Below, one piece after another: positions 33,286 to 41,905 of a stretch of DNA of 64,000 nucleotides. Position numbers and translations under genes: made by a program. The notes under the pieces were generated by a model. It was not told where the DNA came from, ran no database searches, and saw nothing but the letters and a program-made list of their open reading frames with translations. Numbering within the stretch: position 1 is the stretch's first letter; every line of letters begins with the position of its first letter. The stretch comes from Brevundimonas sp. LM2 (GTDB taxonomy: Bacteria > Pseudomonadota > Alphaproteobacteria > Caulobacterales > Caulobacteraceae), in the NCBI RefSeq assembly GCF_002002865.1, contig NZ_CP019508.1, positions 3,018,501-3,082,500 on the forward strand. The letters are read 5' to 3'.

Positions 33286-34242
33286 ATGGCCCACAACCAC
33301 GACCACGCGCACCACGATCACGACCATGACCACCAGCACGGCCATTCGCACGGCCATGGCGGGCATGGGCACGCCCATGGTCCGGTCGATACCGGCGACT
33401 GGCGCTATGGCGTCGGCCTGGTGGTCAACCTGGCCTTCGTGGCCTGTGAATTCGGGGCCGGGCTGTACAGCGGCTCGACCGCCCTGCTGGCCGACGCGGG
33501 CCACAATCTTTCGGACGTGCTGGGCCTGGCCATGGCGGGCGGGGCGGCGGTGCTGGCGCGACGCGCGGCGGGCAGCCAGCTGACCTACGGCTTCGGCAAG
33601 GCGACCATCCTGGCGGCCCTGGCCAATGCCCTGCTGCTGATCTTCGCCTGCGGGGCCATCGCCTTCGAGGCGGTGCAGCGGCTGGGCGATCCGGCCCCGG
33701 TCCAGTCCGGCGTCGTCATGATCGTCGCCGGCATCGGCTTCGTCATCAACCTGGGCACGGCCCTGCTGTTCATGCGCGACCAGCATGCGGACCTGAACGC
33801 CCGGGGGGCCTATCTGCACATGATGGCCGACGCCGCCGTGTCCATCGGGGTGGTGATCGCGGGCGGGGTGATCCTGCTGAGCGGCTGGTCGATCCTCGAC
33901 CCGCTGGTGTCGATCGTCATCGTGGCCGTGATCCTGTGGGGGACCTGGGGCCTGCTGAGGGATTCGGTCGGCCTGGCCATGGACGCGGCCCCGGCCTCGG
34001 TCGACGTGGCCGCCGTGCGGTCCGCCCTGGCCGGACTGCCGGGCGTCCAGGCGGTTCACGACCTGCACGTCTGGGGCTTGTCGACGACGCAGACGGCCCT
34101 CACCGCCCACATCGTCCACGACCGGGGCGACCCCCGCGCCCTGCTGCTGGAGGCTCAGACCCTGGCCCGCACGCGGTTCAGGATCGGCCACACCACCCTG
34201 CAGCTGGAAACCGACGTCATGCCGGACTGCCCCGACTGCTGA
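33286..34242 (+). CDS. Cation diffusion facilitator (Zn/Co exporter)
   Basis: A 318-residue CDF transporter. Residues 1-32 are extremely His-rich (MAHNHDHAHHDHDHDHQHG and further His), a metal-sensing or delivery tail. TM2 has LLADAGHNLSDVLGLAMAG with the His/Asp zinc site (HNLSD), TM5 has YLHMMADAAVSIGVV (HxxxD), and the C-terminal cytosolic domain has VHDLHVWGLSTTQTALTAH. It exports Zn2+ or similar ions against protons across the inner membrane. Confidence 0.94.
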   Translation: MAHNHDHAHHDHDHDHQHGHSHGHGGHGHAHGPVDTGDWRYGVGLVVNLAFVACEFGAGLYSGSTALLADAGHNLSDVLGLAMAGGAAVLARRAAGSQLTYGFGKATILAALANALLLIFACGAIAFEAVQRLGDPAPVQSGVVMIVAGIGFVINLGTALLFMRDQHADLNARGAYLHMMADAAVSIGVVIAGGVILLSGWSILDPLVSIVIVAVILWGTWGLLRDSVGLAMDAAPASVDVAAVRSALAGLPGVQAVHDLHVWGLSTTQTALTAHIVHDRGDPRALLLEAQTLARTRFRIGHTTLQLETDVMPDCPDC

Positions 34243-34570
34243 CGCCGATCCGCATCTAGAGCCTTCATCGTTCGACTTGACCCACCGTCCCCGTTCGGTC
34301 CCGGCGATGGCGGGTTCATCACAGAGGACACAAAGGAGGTCACAAAGGACACGACGGGTCCGGTGCGCTTGCTAGAACCAGGCTCGTCGTCGCCGTGGAT
34401 CAATGCGGCTTACGCCGCGACCAGAATCGGCTCCAGAAAGCATCGCCCTCAACGCGGCTCTGCTCCTTCGTGTCCTTCGTGGACTTCTTTGTGCCCTTTG
34501 TGATGAACCTTCTTCGCGCTGCGTATCGCCTAAAAGATCGACAGCGGCGTCAACTCAGCTGACGATCAGA
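34243..34570. repeat. Gene-free 328 bp with ATCACAAAGGACAC inverted repeat (copy 2)
   Basis: GGGTTCATCACAGAGGACAC (from 34312) and the complementary TGTGCCCTTTGTGATGAACC (ending 34509) flank about 160 bp with further GGACACAAAGGAGG and TCCTTCGTGTCCTTCGTGG units. It is the same element as at 23789-23908 but longer and more diverged in the centre. No gene is supported in this stretch. Confidence 0.72.
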
Positions 34571-34930
34571 CTAGTCGATGCAGAGGGTCGGGGTGGCCTT
34601 GCCGTCCTCGATCGGGGTCTGGCAGCCGAAGCGGTCGCTGTCCGCCTGGCAGACGCCGGCCACCGAGGCATTGGCCGCCAGGGCCGAGGCGTCGCCCTCA
34701 TAGCGGCAGTCGCCGGCGCACTGGTCGCCGTCGGTGCAGCGCTTGCCGGCATCGGCGTAGCGGACCACGCACTGCAGCGTCTGCATCCGGCCGACCCGCT
34801 GCAGCGAGCCGTTCCGGGCGGCGCAGGCGGCCTCGGCGGTCTGGCCCGGCGCGGCGCCGTCGGGGGCCTGGCTGGCCATCGGCGAACAGGCGGAGGCCAT
34901 CAGGGCGAGAGCGGCGATCAGGAGGCGCAT
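34571..34930 (-). CDS. Cys-rich putative lipoprotein, 119 aa
   Basis: MRLLIAALALMASAC gives a lipobox-like ASAC, so a lipoprotein is likely. The mature part holds about eight Cys (EAACAARNGSL, QTLQCVVRYADAGKRCTDGDQCAGDCRY, AGVCQADSDRFGCQTP, PTLCID), suggesting four disulfides in a compact periplasmic domain. The CTDGDQCAGDC spacing is striking. No named family recalled. Start chosen at the signal-peptide Met; it follows hmgA by 11 bp and may be cotranscribed. Confidence 0.78.
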   Translation of the reverse strand: MRLLIAALALMASACSPMASQAPDGAAPGQTAEAACAARNGSLQRVGRMQTLQCVVRYADAGKRCTDGDQCAGDCRYEGDASALAANASVAGVCQADSDRFGCQTPIEDGKATPTLCID

Positions 34931-34941
34931 GGGGTGTCCTT

Positions 34942-36237
34942 TCAACGGCCGACGTCGCCCTTGGCGAATCCGGTCCAGACGTCGTCGTAGTCGAGCTGCA
35001 TCGTCGGCGCGGTTTGCGCCCATTCCGTGGTGCGGATCGGAAAGCGCGTCTCGAACATGAAGGCCAGGATGTTGTCTAGCTTGTGCGGCTTGAGATCGGC
35101 GGAAACCGCTTTGTCATAGGACGCCTGATCGGGCCCGTGGCCGCTCATGCAGTTGTGCAGCGAGGCCCCGCCCGGCGCGAACCCGCCCTCCTTGGCGTCA
35201 TAGGCTCCGGTGATCAGCCCCATGAACTCGCTCATGACGTTGCGGTGGAACCACGGCGGGCGGAAGGTGTCCTCGGCCACCATCCAGCGCGGCGGGAAGA
35301 TGACGAAGTCGCAATTGGCCGTGCCCGGCGTGTCCGACGGACTGGTCAGGACGGTGAAGATCGACGGATCCGGGTGGTCGAAACTGACCGTGTTGATCGC
35401 GTTGAACCGGGCGGTGTCATAGCGGTATGGCGCGTTGTTGCCGTGCCAGGCGACGACGTCCAGCGGGCTGTGGGCGAATGTCGTGGTCCACAGCCGGCCG
35501 GCGAATTTCTGGATGCATTCCGTGGGCCGGTCCACGTCCTCGAACGCCGCCACCGGCGTCTCGAAATCGCGCGGATTGGCCAGGCCGTTGGAGCCGATGG
35601 GCCCCAGGTCCGGCAGGCGGAAGGGGCTGCCGTAGTTCTCGCAGACATAGCCGCGCACGGGGCCCTCGACCTCGACCCGGAAGCGGACGCCGCGCGGGAT
35701 GACGACGATATGGCCGGGGCCGGCGTCGATGCGGCCGAACTCGGTAACGAAGGTCTGATGGCCTTCCTGCGGGACGATCAGCAGCTCGCCGTCGGCGTCG
35801 TAGAAGACCCGGTTCACCATCGACCGGTTGGCGGCGTACAGGTGGATGCCCACCCCGGTCTGGGCCTCCGCATCGCCCGTCCCGCCATAGGTCACCAGCC
35901 CCTCGACCCAGTCGGTCGGCGCGTCCGGCATCGGCAGGGCGTCCCAGCGCATCCGGTTGGGACTGGGCGGGGCATTGTGGAAGGGGCCGGACCGGATCAG
36001 GCCCTGCGGATGCGGCTGATAGGCCGGATGCTGGGCCGAGGGCCGCAGGCGGTACAGCCAGCTGCGCCGGTTCTCGCACCGGGGCGCGGTGAAGGCGGTG
36101 CCGCTCAGCTGTTCGGCATACAGCCCCATCGGCGTCTTCTGCGGCGAGTTCCGCCCCACCGGCAGGGCCCCGGGCACCGCCTCGCTGGCGAAATGATTGC
36201 CGAAGCCGGTCAGATAGGTCGCGCTGTTCAGCGTCAT
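34942..36237 (-). CDS. hmgA: Homogentisate 1,2-dioxygenase
   Basis: A 431-residue Fe(II) enzyme opening the ring of homogentisate to maleylacetoacetate in tyrosine/phenylalanine degradation. The start [20 protein letters not shown] is canonical (Y.tGFGN.f.SEA). Other blocks: [82 protein letters not shown], containing the Fe ligands (FHRN..E), and [15 protein letters not shown]. Length is normal. No hpd or fahA is adjacent in this window. Confidence 0.97.
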   Translation of the reverse strand: MTLNSATYLTGFGNHFASEAVPGALPVGRNSPQKTPMGLYAEQLSGTAFTAPRCENRRSWLYRLRPSAQHPAYQPHPQGLIRSGPFHNAPPSPNRMRWDALPMPDAPTDWVEGLVTYGGTGDAEAQTGVGIHLYAANRSMVNRVFYDADGELLIVPQEGHQTFVTEFGRIDAGPGHIVVIPRGVRFRVEVEGPVRGYVCENYGSPFRLPDLGPIGSNGLANPRDFETPVAAFEDVDRPTECIQKFAGRLWTTTFAHSPLDVVAWHGNNAPYRYDTARFNAINTVSFDHPDPSIFTVLTSPSDTPGTANCDFVIFPPRWMVAEDTFRPPWFHRNVMSEFMGLITGAYDAKEGGFAPGGASLHNCMSGHGPDQASYDKAVSADLKPHKLDNILAFMFETRFPIRTTEWAQTAPTMQLDYDDVWTGFAKGDVGR

Positions 36238-36427
36238 GCGTGTCTCCCTGGATCGGGACTTAGCCCTTCTCCCCTCGCGGGAGAAGGTGCCCGAAGGGGC
36301 GGATGAGAGGTACGAGGATACGGATGAGCTTCCTTGAGCAGACGCTGACCGGCAGCACCGGGAGTCGCCCCTCGTCCGACCTCGCTTCGCTCGGCCACCT
36401 TCTCCCTTAAGGGGAGACGGAAGCGAT
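36238..36427. repeat. Hairpin-rich intergenic repeat
   Basis: CCTTCTCCC (36265-36273) pairs with GGGAGAAGG (36279-36287). About 115 bp on, CTCCCTTAAGGGGAG (36402-36415) forms a second hairpin whose flank again reads CCACCTTCTCCC. The two ends are inversely related, giving a larger palindrome between hmgA and the SIMPL gene. It may terminate the SIMPL transcript. Confidence 0.65.
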
Positions 36428-37171
36428 CTACCGCCCCAGATCGTAGGTCCCGGTGATGTCGATGCGGACGGCGAGCTGGCCGGCGGCGACGGGGGTGGAG
36501 TCGCTTTCGGCCATGGCCATGCGGGCCCCATATTGCGGCATCGGCTGGGGCGCCTGGTAGCCGCCGCCCTCGCTGAGGCTGCGGACGGGACCCAGGTCGA
36601 CGCCGAGGGCCTGGGCGTACAGGCGCGCCTTGTCCTGCAGGGCGCGGACGGCCAGGACGCGGGCCTGGTCCTCGGCGGCCTTCGGATCCTTCAGGCCGAA
36701 GGCGATGCCGTCGATCTGGTTGACGCCGGCCGAGACCACGGCGTCGGCGGTGGTGCCGACCCGGTCGAGGTCCATGATGCCGACGGTGACGCGGTTGGTC
36801 GCCTGGTAGCCACGGAGCTTGGGCGGTTCGTTCTGGACGTAGTCGTACTGGGGCGACAGGTTCAGGCCCGAGGTCTGGATGTCGCGCTCGGCGACACCGG
36901 CGCGGCGCAGGGCGGCGAAAACCTGGGTCATGCGGGTGGCGTTGTCGGCCATGGCGGCCTGGGCCGTCGGGGCCTCGGTCACCACGCCGAAACTGATGGT
37001 GGCCATGTCGGGCGCGACCTTGACCTCGCCATAGGCGGACAGGTTCAGGGCGGGGGCCGGGGTCATGGCGTGCATCGGCATGGGCGGCGGCGCGGCCTGG
37101 GCCAGGGCCGCGGGGGCGGACAGGCCGACGAGGGCGGCCCCCACCATCAGAGCGGGCAGAGAACGGGTCAT
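36428..37171 (-). CDS. SIMPL domain (DUF541) periplasmic protein
   Basis: A 247-residue protein with signal peptide [26 protein letters not shown]. The SIMPL domain follows: [65 protein letters not shown] and [15 protein letters not shown]. These proteins occur in the periplasm of many bacteria and have been linked to oxidative-stress tolerance, but biochemical function is not settled. Start is the Met giving a clean signal peptide. Confidence 0.92.
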   Translation of the reverse strand: MTRSLPALMVGAALVGLSAPAALAQAAPPPMPMHAMTPAPALNLSAYGEVKVAPDMATISFGVVTEAPTAQAAMADNATRMTQVFAALRRAGVAERDIQTSGLNLSPQYDYVQNEPPKLRGYQATNRVTVGIMDLDRVGTTADAVVSAGVNQIDGIAFGLKDPKAAEDQARVLAVRALQDKARLYAQALGVDLGPVRSLSEGGGYQAPQPMPQYGARMAMAESDSTPVAAGQLAVRIDITGTYDLGR

Positions 37172-37320
37172 TGTGGATCCTGACGAGAGCGAGAAGGCGA
37201 CCCTCACTGTCGACGAGGGCCATGGCCGAACCTTGACCGTTGACGCCTGAACGGCGGGCGAGTTCCGTCGGCAGGAACCGTTCATGTCGATGACATCGCG
37301 GACAGGCTTGCGAGCGCGAT

Positions 37321-37403
37321 CGCTCGACGCGCGGCGTCTCGCTGCTTGAGCGCATTGTGGTTAGCGCTAGCGCTCGACGCGCGGCGTCTCGCTGCTTGAG
37401 CGC
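37321..37403. repeat. Two identical 33-bp direct repeats upstream of tRNA(CAT)
   Basis: The unit beginning CGCTCGACGCGCGGCGTCTC and ending GCTTGAGCGC occurs at 37321-37353 and 37371-37403 without mismatch, 50 bp apart. Each unit itself starts CGCTC and ends GAGCG, so it can form a stem. It lies 45 bp before the tRNA gene. Confidence 0.85.
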
Positions 37404-37447
37404 GGACTTTCGCGGGCGCGTGACGCCTGCTAGGCGAGGCGTTCGGC

Positions 37448-37520
37448 GGGCGCGTAGCTCAATGGTTAGAGCCGACCGCTCATAACGGTCTGGTTGGGGG
37501 TTCGAGTCCCTCCGCGCCTA
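37448..37520 (+). tRNA. tRNA with anticodon CAT (Ile2 more likely than Met)
   Basis: A 73-base cloverleaf. Acceptor GGGCGCG pairs with CGCGCCT (first pair G-U); D arm GCTC-AATGGTTA-GAGC; anticodon arm GACCG-CTCATAA-CGGTC with CAT at 37481-37483; variable TGGTT; T arm GGGGG-TTCGAGT-CCCTC. CCA is not encoded (CCG follows). There is no initiator-type G-C run in the anticodon stem, so it is elongator Met or lysidine-modified Ile(AUA). The stem and loop resemble the alphaproteobacterial Ile2 type, but this is not certain. Confidence 0.95.
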
Positions 37521-37605
37521 CCGGATCACCTTGGACATGGGTTTCGACCGGCGGAAACGACCATCGGTCGGGGTCGGGGATCAGGGGCCGCCATCCATCC
37601 CCGCG

Positions 37606-38364
37606 TCAAAGGAACGACCGCTGGAGGGGGGCCTCGGGCGGCGGCTCGCCCTGTTCGCGCCGCCGGGCGAGCTCGCGGGTCGCGGAGAAGCGAAGGCTTT
37701 CGTCGCGATCCGCGGCGAGGCCGGCCAGGGCGGCCTGGTCCACGGCGCTCCAGGCCTTGCCGCGAAAGGGGCCGGAGGGCACCCGGGGCAGGAGACCGGG
37801 CTCCAGGCTCCAGGCCACGAGCTGGGCGAAGGGCACGGTGTTCAGCAGATCCCGCAGATGGTGGGCGGTGACGTAGGCGTCGGGCAAAGCGCGGTGCGCG
37901 GGCAGACCCAGCTCATGGACCAGGCCGGCGGGTCGGCGCTGGTAGCGCAGCATCTGGTTGGAGAAGCGCGTCAGCTCGGGCCAGGCCCGCAGCGCGCATT
38001 TCCAGGTGCAGATCCAGACGGCTCCGCCGGTCAGGCGCGGGGTGCAATAGCGCTGCTCGAACGCGGCGCGATGAGCGGCCAGGGCGAGCGCGCCGCCCTC
38101 CGGCCTCAGCACGGTCCCTGCGACGTCCTTCCAGTAGGGTGCATCGGCGACCCATTCGTCCAGGATATGATGCACCGCCATGGTGTCGGGCGAGATCGGG
38201 TGGCCGGGATTGACCCAGAGCGCCCCCCGATCCTCGGACAGCGCCCACTGGCCGTCACCGCCGAGCACGACATCCTGCCACCCGATCTCGCAGACGTCCG
38301 TCAGCCCGTTCCCCGCTGTTTCCAGATCGACCACCCGGATCCGCGACGGCGGCGGGGCGCTCAT
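37606..38364 (-). CDS. 3'-5' exonuclease, DEDDh (ExoX-like)
   Basis: A 252-residue protein. RIRVVDLETAGNGLTDVCEIG is exonuclease motif I (DxE), GALALAAHRAAFEQRY covers motif II, and HRALPDAYVTAHHL holds the H-x4-D motif III of DEDDh enzymes. An approximately 70-residue C-terminal extension with VPSGPFRGKAWSAVDQAALAGL resembles a small DNA-binding tail seen in ExoX-like proteins. Likely degrades ssDNA in repair or proofreading. Start overlaps the stop of the upstream 48-residue gene (ATGA). Confidence 0.9.
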   Translation of the reverse strand: MSAPPPSRIRVVDLETAGNGLTDVCEIGWQDVVLGGDGQWALSEDRGALWVNPGHPISPDTMAVHHILDEWVADAPYWKDVAGTVLRPEGGALALAAHRAAFEQRYCTPRLTGGAVWICTWKCALRAWPELTRFSNQMLRYQRRPAGLVHELGLPAHRALPDAYVTAHHLRDLLNTVPFAQLVAWSLEPGLLPRVPSGPFRGKAWSAVDQAALAGLAADRDESLRFSATRELARRREQGEPPPEAPLQRSFL

Positions 38365-38507
38365 GATTTCGACTTGGCCTTCGCACCCTTCTTGCCGAGG
38401 ATCGCCTGGGCGGCGGACGAGGTCCGCGGATTGGACTTGCCCTCCTTGGCGGCGGCGGCGTTGGCGCTGCGCGCGGCGTGGCTTCCGTGGCCCTTGGTGT
38501 CCGACAT
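38361..38507 (-). CDS. Small basic protein, 48 aa
   Basis: MSDTKGHGSHAARSANAAAAKEGKSNPRTSSAAQAILG followed by a Lys-rich end. Very basic, rich in Ala, Ser and Lys, no hydrophobic segment. Translationally coupled to the exonuclease through ATGA, which supports it as a real gene. It could bind nucleic acid; no family recognised. Confidence 0.65.
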   Translation of the reverse strand: MSDTKGHGSHAARSANAAAAKEGKSNPRTSSAAQAILGKKGAKAKSKS

Positions 38508-38670
38508 CCGGCGTTCCTTAATGTTGTGAGCGACGGCCGCGCGACGTGTCCTGGTTGTCTGCACAACGCGCAACCCGCGTCGATCGGTCCTGCGGCAGAG
38601 CGCAGCGGAACCCGTTGGATGACGGTGTGTTTTGCCACCTGCCGAGCGCACTGCGACGCTGGAGGATCCC

Positions 38671-39891
38671 TTGCGCATAGGCGTCATCGCCCATCTTAAA
38701 TATCCGATCCACGAGCCGTTCGCCGGCGGGCTGGAGATGCACACCCATCTGCTGGCGTCGGCGCTGAAGCGGCGGGGGCATCAGGTGACCGTGTTCGCCT
38801 CGACCCTGTCGGAGCCCGGCATCGGCCTCGAAGCGATCTGCGACGAGACCGCCCTGAGCGCGGTCGGCGTCGGCGAGGCCCGCGACGTCGCCTTCTTCCG
38901 CGAGCACCACGCCTATCTGTCGCTGATGAACGACCTGCGGCATCGCGACTTCGACGTGATCCACAACAACTCGCTGCACTACCTGCCGGTCGCCATGGCG
39001 GATGCCCTGCCCATGCCGATGGTGACGACGCTGCACACCCCGCCCTTCTCCTGGCTGGAGAGCGGGGTGCGGGTGGCGCGGGGTCGCAACAACAGTTTCG
39101 TCGGCGTCTCCCGCTCGATCCGTTCCGCCTGGTCGTCGGTGACGACGGTCGATGAGGTGATCCTGAACGGGATCGACCTGAGCCGGTTCGCCTTCGCGCC
39201 GCGGTCGGCCGCGGACCCCTATCTGGTCTGGTACGGGCGGATCGTGCCCGAGAAGGGCCTGCATTTCGCCCTGGACGCCGCGCGGCTGGTCGGGCTGCCG
39301 ATCCGTTTCGCGGGCCCGCTGCTGGACCGCGCCTATTGGGATCGTGAGATCGCGCCGCGGCTGACGTCCGAGACCGTCTATCTGGGGCATCTGGACCACG
39401 GGGCCCTGGCCGGCGTCATCGGGGGGGCCCGCGCGGCCCTGTGCACGCCCTGCTGGGAGGAGCCCTATGGGCTGGTGGTGGCCGAGGCCCTGGCCTGCGG
39501 CGTCCCGGTCGCGGCCTTCGCGCGCGGGGCCATCCCCGAGATCCTGACCGACGCCTGCGGCGTCCTGGCCGCCCCCGACGACGCCGCCAGTCTGGCGGTC
39601 GCGACGCGGCAGGCCCTGACCCTGTCGCGATCCGCCTGCCGGCACAGGGCCGAAACCCTGTGCGATGCCGAGGTGATGATCGACCAGTATCTGGCCCACT
39701 ATCGGGCGCGGCTTCAGGTCCCCGCTCCGGCGCGGATGGACGCCCGGTTCGCGGTGGTGCCCGACCCGCTGCCGCCGCTGATCAGGAGCGGTCCGCGGCG
39801 GGCGGCGGAGCCCGGCCCGCAGCGATCCGGGACCGGGTTCCATGCCGGGCTGCCCACCCCAGACGGCGCCGGCGGCGAGGCCCAGCCTTGA
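38671..39891 (+). CDS. Glycosyltransferase family 4
   Basis: A 406-residue GT-B enzyme. The N-domain reads LRIGVIAHLKYPIHEPFAGGLEMHTH, DVIHNNSLHYLPV, TTLHTPPFSW; the C-domain has YLVWYGRIVPEKGLHFALDAARL and ALCTPCWEEPYGLVVAEALACGVPVAAF with the E-x7-E sugar-nucleotide motif. TTG at 38671 is preceded by GGAGG at 5-base spacing, so I prefer it to the ATG at 38632. The protein has an approximately 50-residue Pro/Arg-rich tail. First gene of the glycan operon; next start overlaps its stop (TTGA). Confidence 0.92.
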   Translation: MRIGVIAHLKYPIHEPFAGGLEMHTHLLASALKRRGHQVTVFASTLSEPGIGLEAICDETALSAVGVGEARDVAFFREHHAYLSLMNDLRHRDFDVIHNNSLHYLPVAMADALPMPMVTTLHTPPFSWLESGVRVARGRNNSFVGVSRSIRSAWSSVTTVDEVILNGIDLSRFAFAPRSAADPYLVWYGRIVPEKGLHFALDAARLVGLPIRFAGPLLDRAYWDREIAPRLTSETVYLGHLDHGALAGVIGGARAALCTPCWEEPYGLVVAEALACGVPVAAFARGAIPEILTDACGVLAAPDDAASLAVATRQALTLSRSACRHRAETLCDAEVMIDQYLAHYRARLQVPAPARMDARFAVVPDPLPPLIRSGPRRAAEPGPQRSGTGFHAGLPTPDGAGGEAQP

Positions 39892-40865
39892 CCCCTGGGC
39901 CCGGGTCGAACGCGCGGCGCGTGTCGCAGACCCGGGCCTGGTGCGTCTGCGTGCCGGCGCGCAACGAGGCCGACCGGCTGGCGACGCTGCTGGGCGCCCT
40001 GGCGGACCAGGACGTCGAGGGTCCGGTGCCCGTGGTGATCGCCCTGAACAACACCACCGACCGATCGGCGGCCGTCGCGACCGAGGCCGCGCGCCGTCAC
40101 GGGTCCAGACTGGCCCTGACGCTCGACGACCATGTCTTTCCGCCGGACCTGGCGCACGCCGGCTCGGCCCGGGCTCGCGCCATGATGCTGGGGGCGGACC
40201 GTCTGGCCCGCAGGCCCGAGGCGGTCCTGATCAGCACCGACGCCGACACCCGTCCGCCGGTCGACTGGATCTCGGCCAATCTCGCGGCCGTCGCGGCCGG
40301 AGCCGATTTGGTGGGCGGGCGTCTGGTGCTCGACGAGGCCGAACCCCTGGGCGAGCACGCCGCCGCCGTCTGGGCGCTCTGGGATCTGTACTGGGCCCAG
40401 GTCCGGGCGATCGAGGACGCCATCGACCCCTCGCCCCCGGATCCGGCGCCCCGGCACGGCGACCATACGGGGGCCAGCCTGGCCATCACGGTGGCGGCCT
40501 GGACCGCGGCCGGGGGCGTGCCGGCCATCCCCAGCGGCGAGGACCGGGCCCTGGTCGCCGCCGCCCGGGCCGTCGGCCATCGGCTGTCCCATCCCCTGTC
40601 GGTCTGGACCCGCGTCTCGCCGCGCCAGGAGGGTCGGGCGGCCGGCGGCATGGCCGAGGACATGAGACGGCTGCAGGTCGCCGCCACCACGGGCGCGGTC
40701 CCGCAGGTGCCCGACTTCGATCACTGGCGGACGCGGGCCCGCTGGCGCCGCGATCAGCGCCCGCGACTGGGCCAGGCCGCCCTGCTTTCCGCCGAGGCCG
40801 CCCTGCCGCCCATGCCCCGCGACCTGCCGCTGGACCGGCTGATCACCCCCGGGGTGGCGGCATGA
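39888..40865 (+). CDS. Glycosyltransferase family 2
   Basis: A 325-residue GT-A enzyme. TRAWCVCVPARNEADRLATLLGAL is the NDP-sugar-binding start, VVIALNNTTDRSA the second strand, AVLISTDADTRPPVDWI the DxD motif, and GASLAITVAAWTAAGGVPAIPSGEDRALVAAA the acceptor/ED region. Start is ambiguous: TTG at 39888, overlapping the previous stop with GAGG 7 bases upstream, or GTG at 39921. It ends with an ATGA overlap to the next gene. Sugar specificity unknown. Confidence 0.88.
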   Translation: MTPGPGSNARRVSQTRAWCVCVPARNEADRLATLLGALADQDVEGPVPVVIALNNTTDRSAAVATEAARRHGSRLALTLDDHVFPPDLAHAGSARARAMMLGADRLARRPEAVLISTDADTRPPVDWISANLAAVAAGADLVGGRLVLDEAEPLGEHAAAVWALWDLYWAQVRAIEDAIDPSPPDPAPRHGDHTGASLAITVAAWTAAGGVPAIPSGEDRALVAAARAVGHRLSHPLSVWTRVSPRQEGRAAGGMAEDMRRLQVAATTGAVPQVPDFDHWRTRARWRRDQRPRLGQAALLSAEAALPPMPRDLPLDRLITPGVAA

Positions 40866-41905
40866 TCGGCTATTACGTCCATCACCACGGCATCGGACAT
40901 CTGACCCGCGCGCGGGCGATCACCGCCGGCGCGCCCGAGCGGTTCACCCTGATGGGCACCGGCCTGGCCGGCCGGACCGATGCCGTGGCGGCGATGGACC
41001 TGGCCGACGACCGACCCGAGGGCGAGCGCGCCTTCAATGGGCAGGACGGCGCGGCGAACCGTCCCGACGCCCTTCACTATGCGCCCCTTGGCCATGCCGG
41101 CGTGCGCCGGCGCGTGGCCGACATCACCGGCTGGATCGCCCAGGCCCGGCCGGCGCTGATGGTGGTGGACGTCTCGGTCGAGGTCGCCCTGCTGGCGCGG
41201 CTGGCCGCGACGCCGACGGTCTGCGTCCGGCTGGCCGGACGGCGGACCGATCCGGCCCATCTGGAGGCCTTTCGCGGGGCGACCGCGATCCTGGCCCCGT
41301 TTCACCCCGATCTCGAAGACCTCGACACCCCGGACTGGGTCCGGGCCAAGACCCGCTATGCCCCCGGGCTGACGGCCACCGCCGTCGAGGCCGAGGTCGA
41401 CGAGGCGGTGGTGGTCGTGGTGTTCGGCGCGGGCGGCGGGGCGTCGGACGGCGAGGCCCTGGCGGCGGCGGCGCGACGCACCCCGGACCTGACCTGGCGC
41501 GTTCTGGGGCCCATGTCCCCCGTCGCCGCCGCCCCCCCGAACCTCGTCGCCCTGGGCTGGGTGGAGGATGCCGCCGCCGAGATCGCGGCGGCCGGCGTCG
41601 TGATCGGCTCGGCCGGCAACGGCGTCATCGGCGCGGTGCTGGCGGCGGATCGGCCGTTCCTGTGCCTGCCGCAGGACCGGCCCTTCGACGAGCAGCGCTC
41701 GACCGGCCGGGGCCTGGCCGCGGCCGGGGCCGCCGTGCTGCTTGAGGCCTGGCCCGACGCCGAGGCCTGGCCCGACCTGCTGGCCGCCGCGCGGCGGCCA
41801 GCGGGAGAGGCCCGGACCCGTCTGATCCCGGCGAACGCAGGCCAGGCCACCTGCGACTGGCTGCTGGAACTCGCCGACCGCTCGGCGCAAGGCGCGGCGC
41901 ACTGA
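40862..41905 (+). CDS. Glycosyltransferase, MurG-like GT-B
   Basis: A 347-residue protein beginning MIGYYVHHHGIGHLTRARAI, the N-terminal GxGHLxRA motif shared by MurG-like and related glycosyltransferases. The C-domain has VVVFGAGGGASDGEALAAAA, WVEDAAAEIAAAGVVIGSAGNGVIGAVLAADRPFLCLPQDRPFDEQ, the donor-binding region with the Gly-rich loop and terminal acidic pair. Overlaps both neighbours (ATGA, TGATG). Inferred to add a sugar to the lipid or glycan made by this operon. Confidence 0.85.
   Translation: MIGYYVHHHGIGHLTRARAITAGAPERFTLMGTGLAGRTDAVAAMDLADDRPEGERAFNGQDGAANRPDALHYAPLGHAGVRRRVADITGWIAQARPALMVVDVSVEVALLARLAATPTVCVRLAGRRTDPAHLEAFRGATAILAPFHPDLEDLDTPDWVRAKTRYAPGLTATAVEAEVDEAVVVVVFGAGGGASDGEALAAAARRTPDLTWRVLGPMSPVAAAPPNLVALGWVEDAAAEIAAAGVVIGSAGNGVIGAVLAADRPFLCLPQDRPFDEQRSTGRGLAAAGAAVLLEAWPDAEAWPDLLAAARRPAGEARTRLIPANAGQATCDWLLELADRSAQGAAH

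Noticed and set aside
37321..37403. A minimal CRISPR array
   Set aside because: Only two repeats with a 17-bp gap and no cas genes anywhere in the window.
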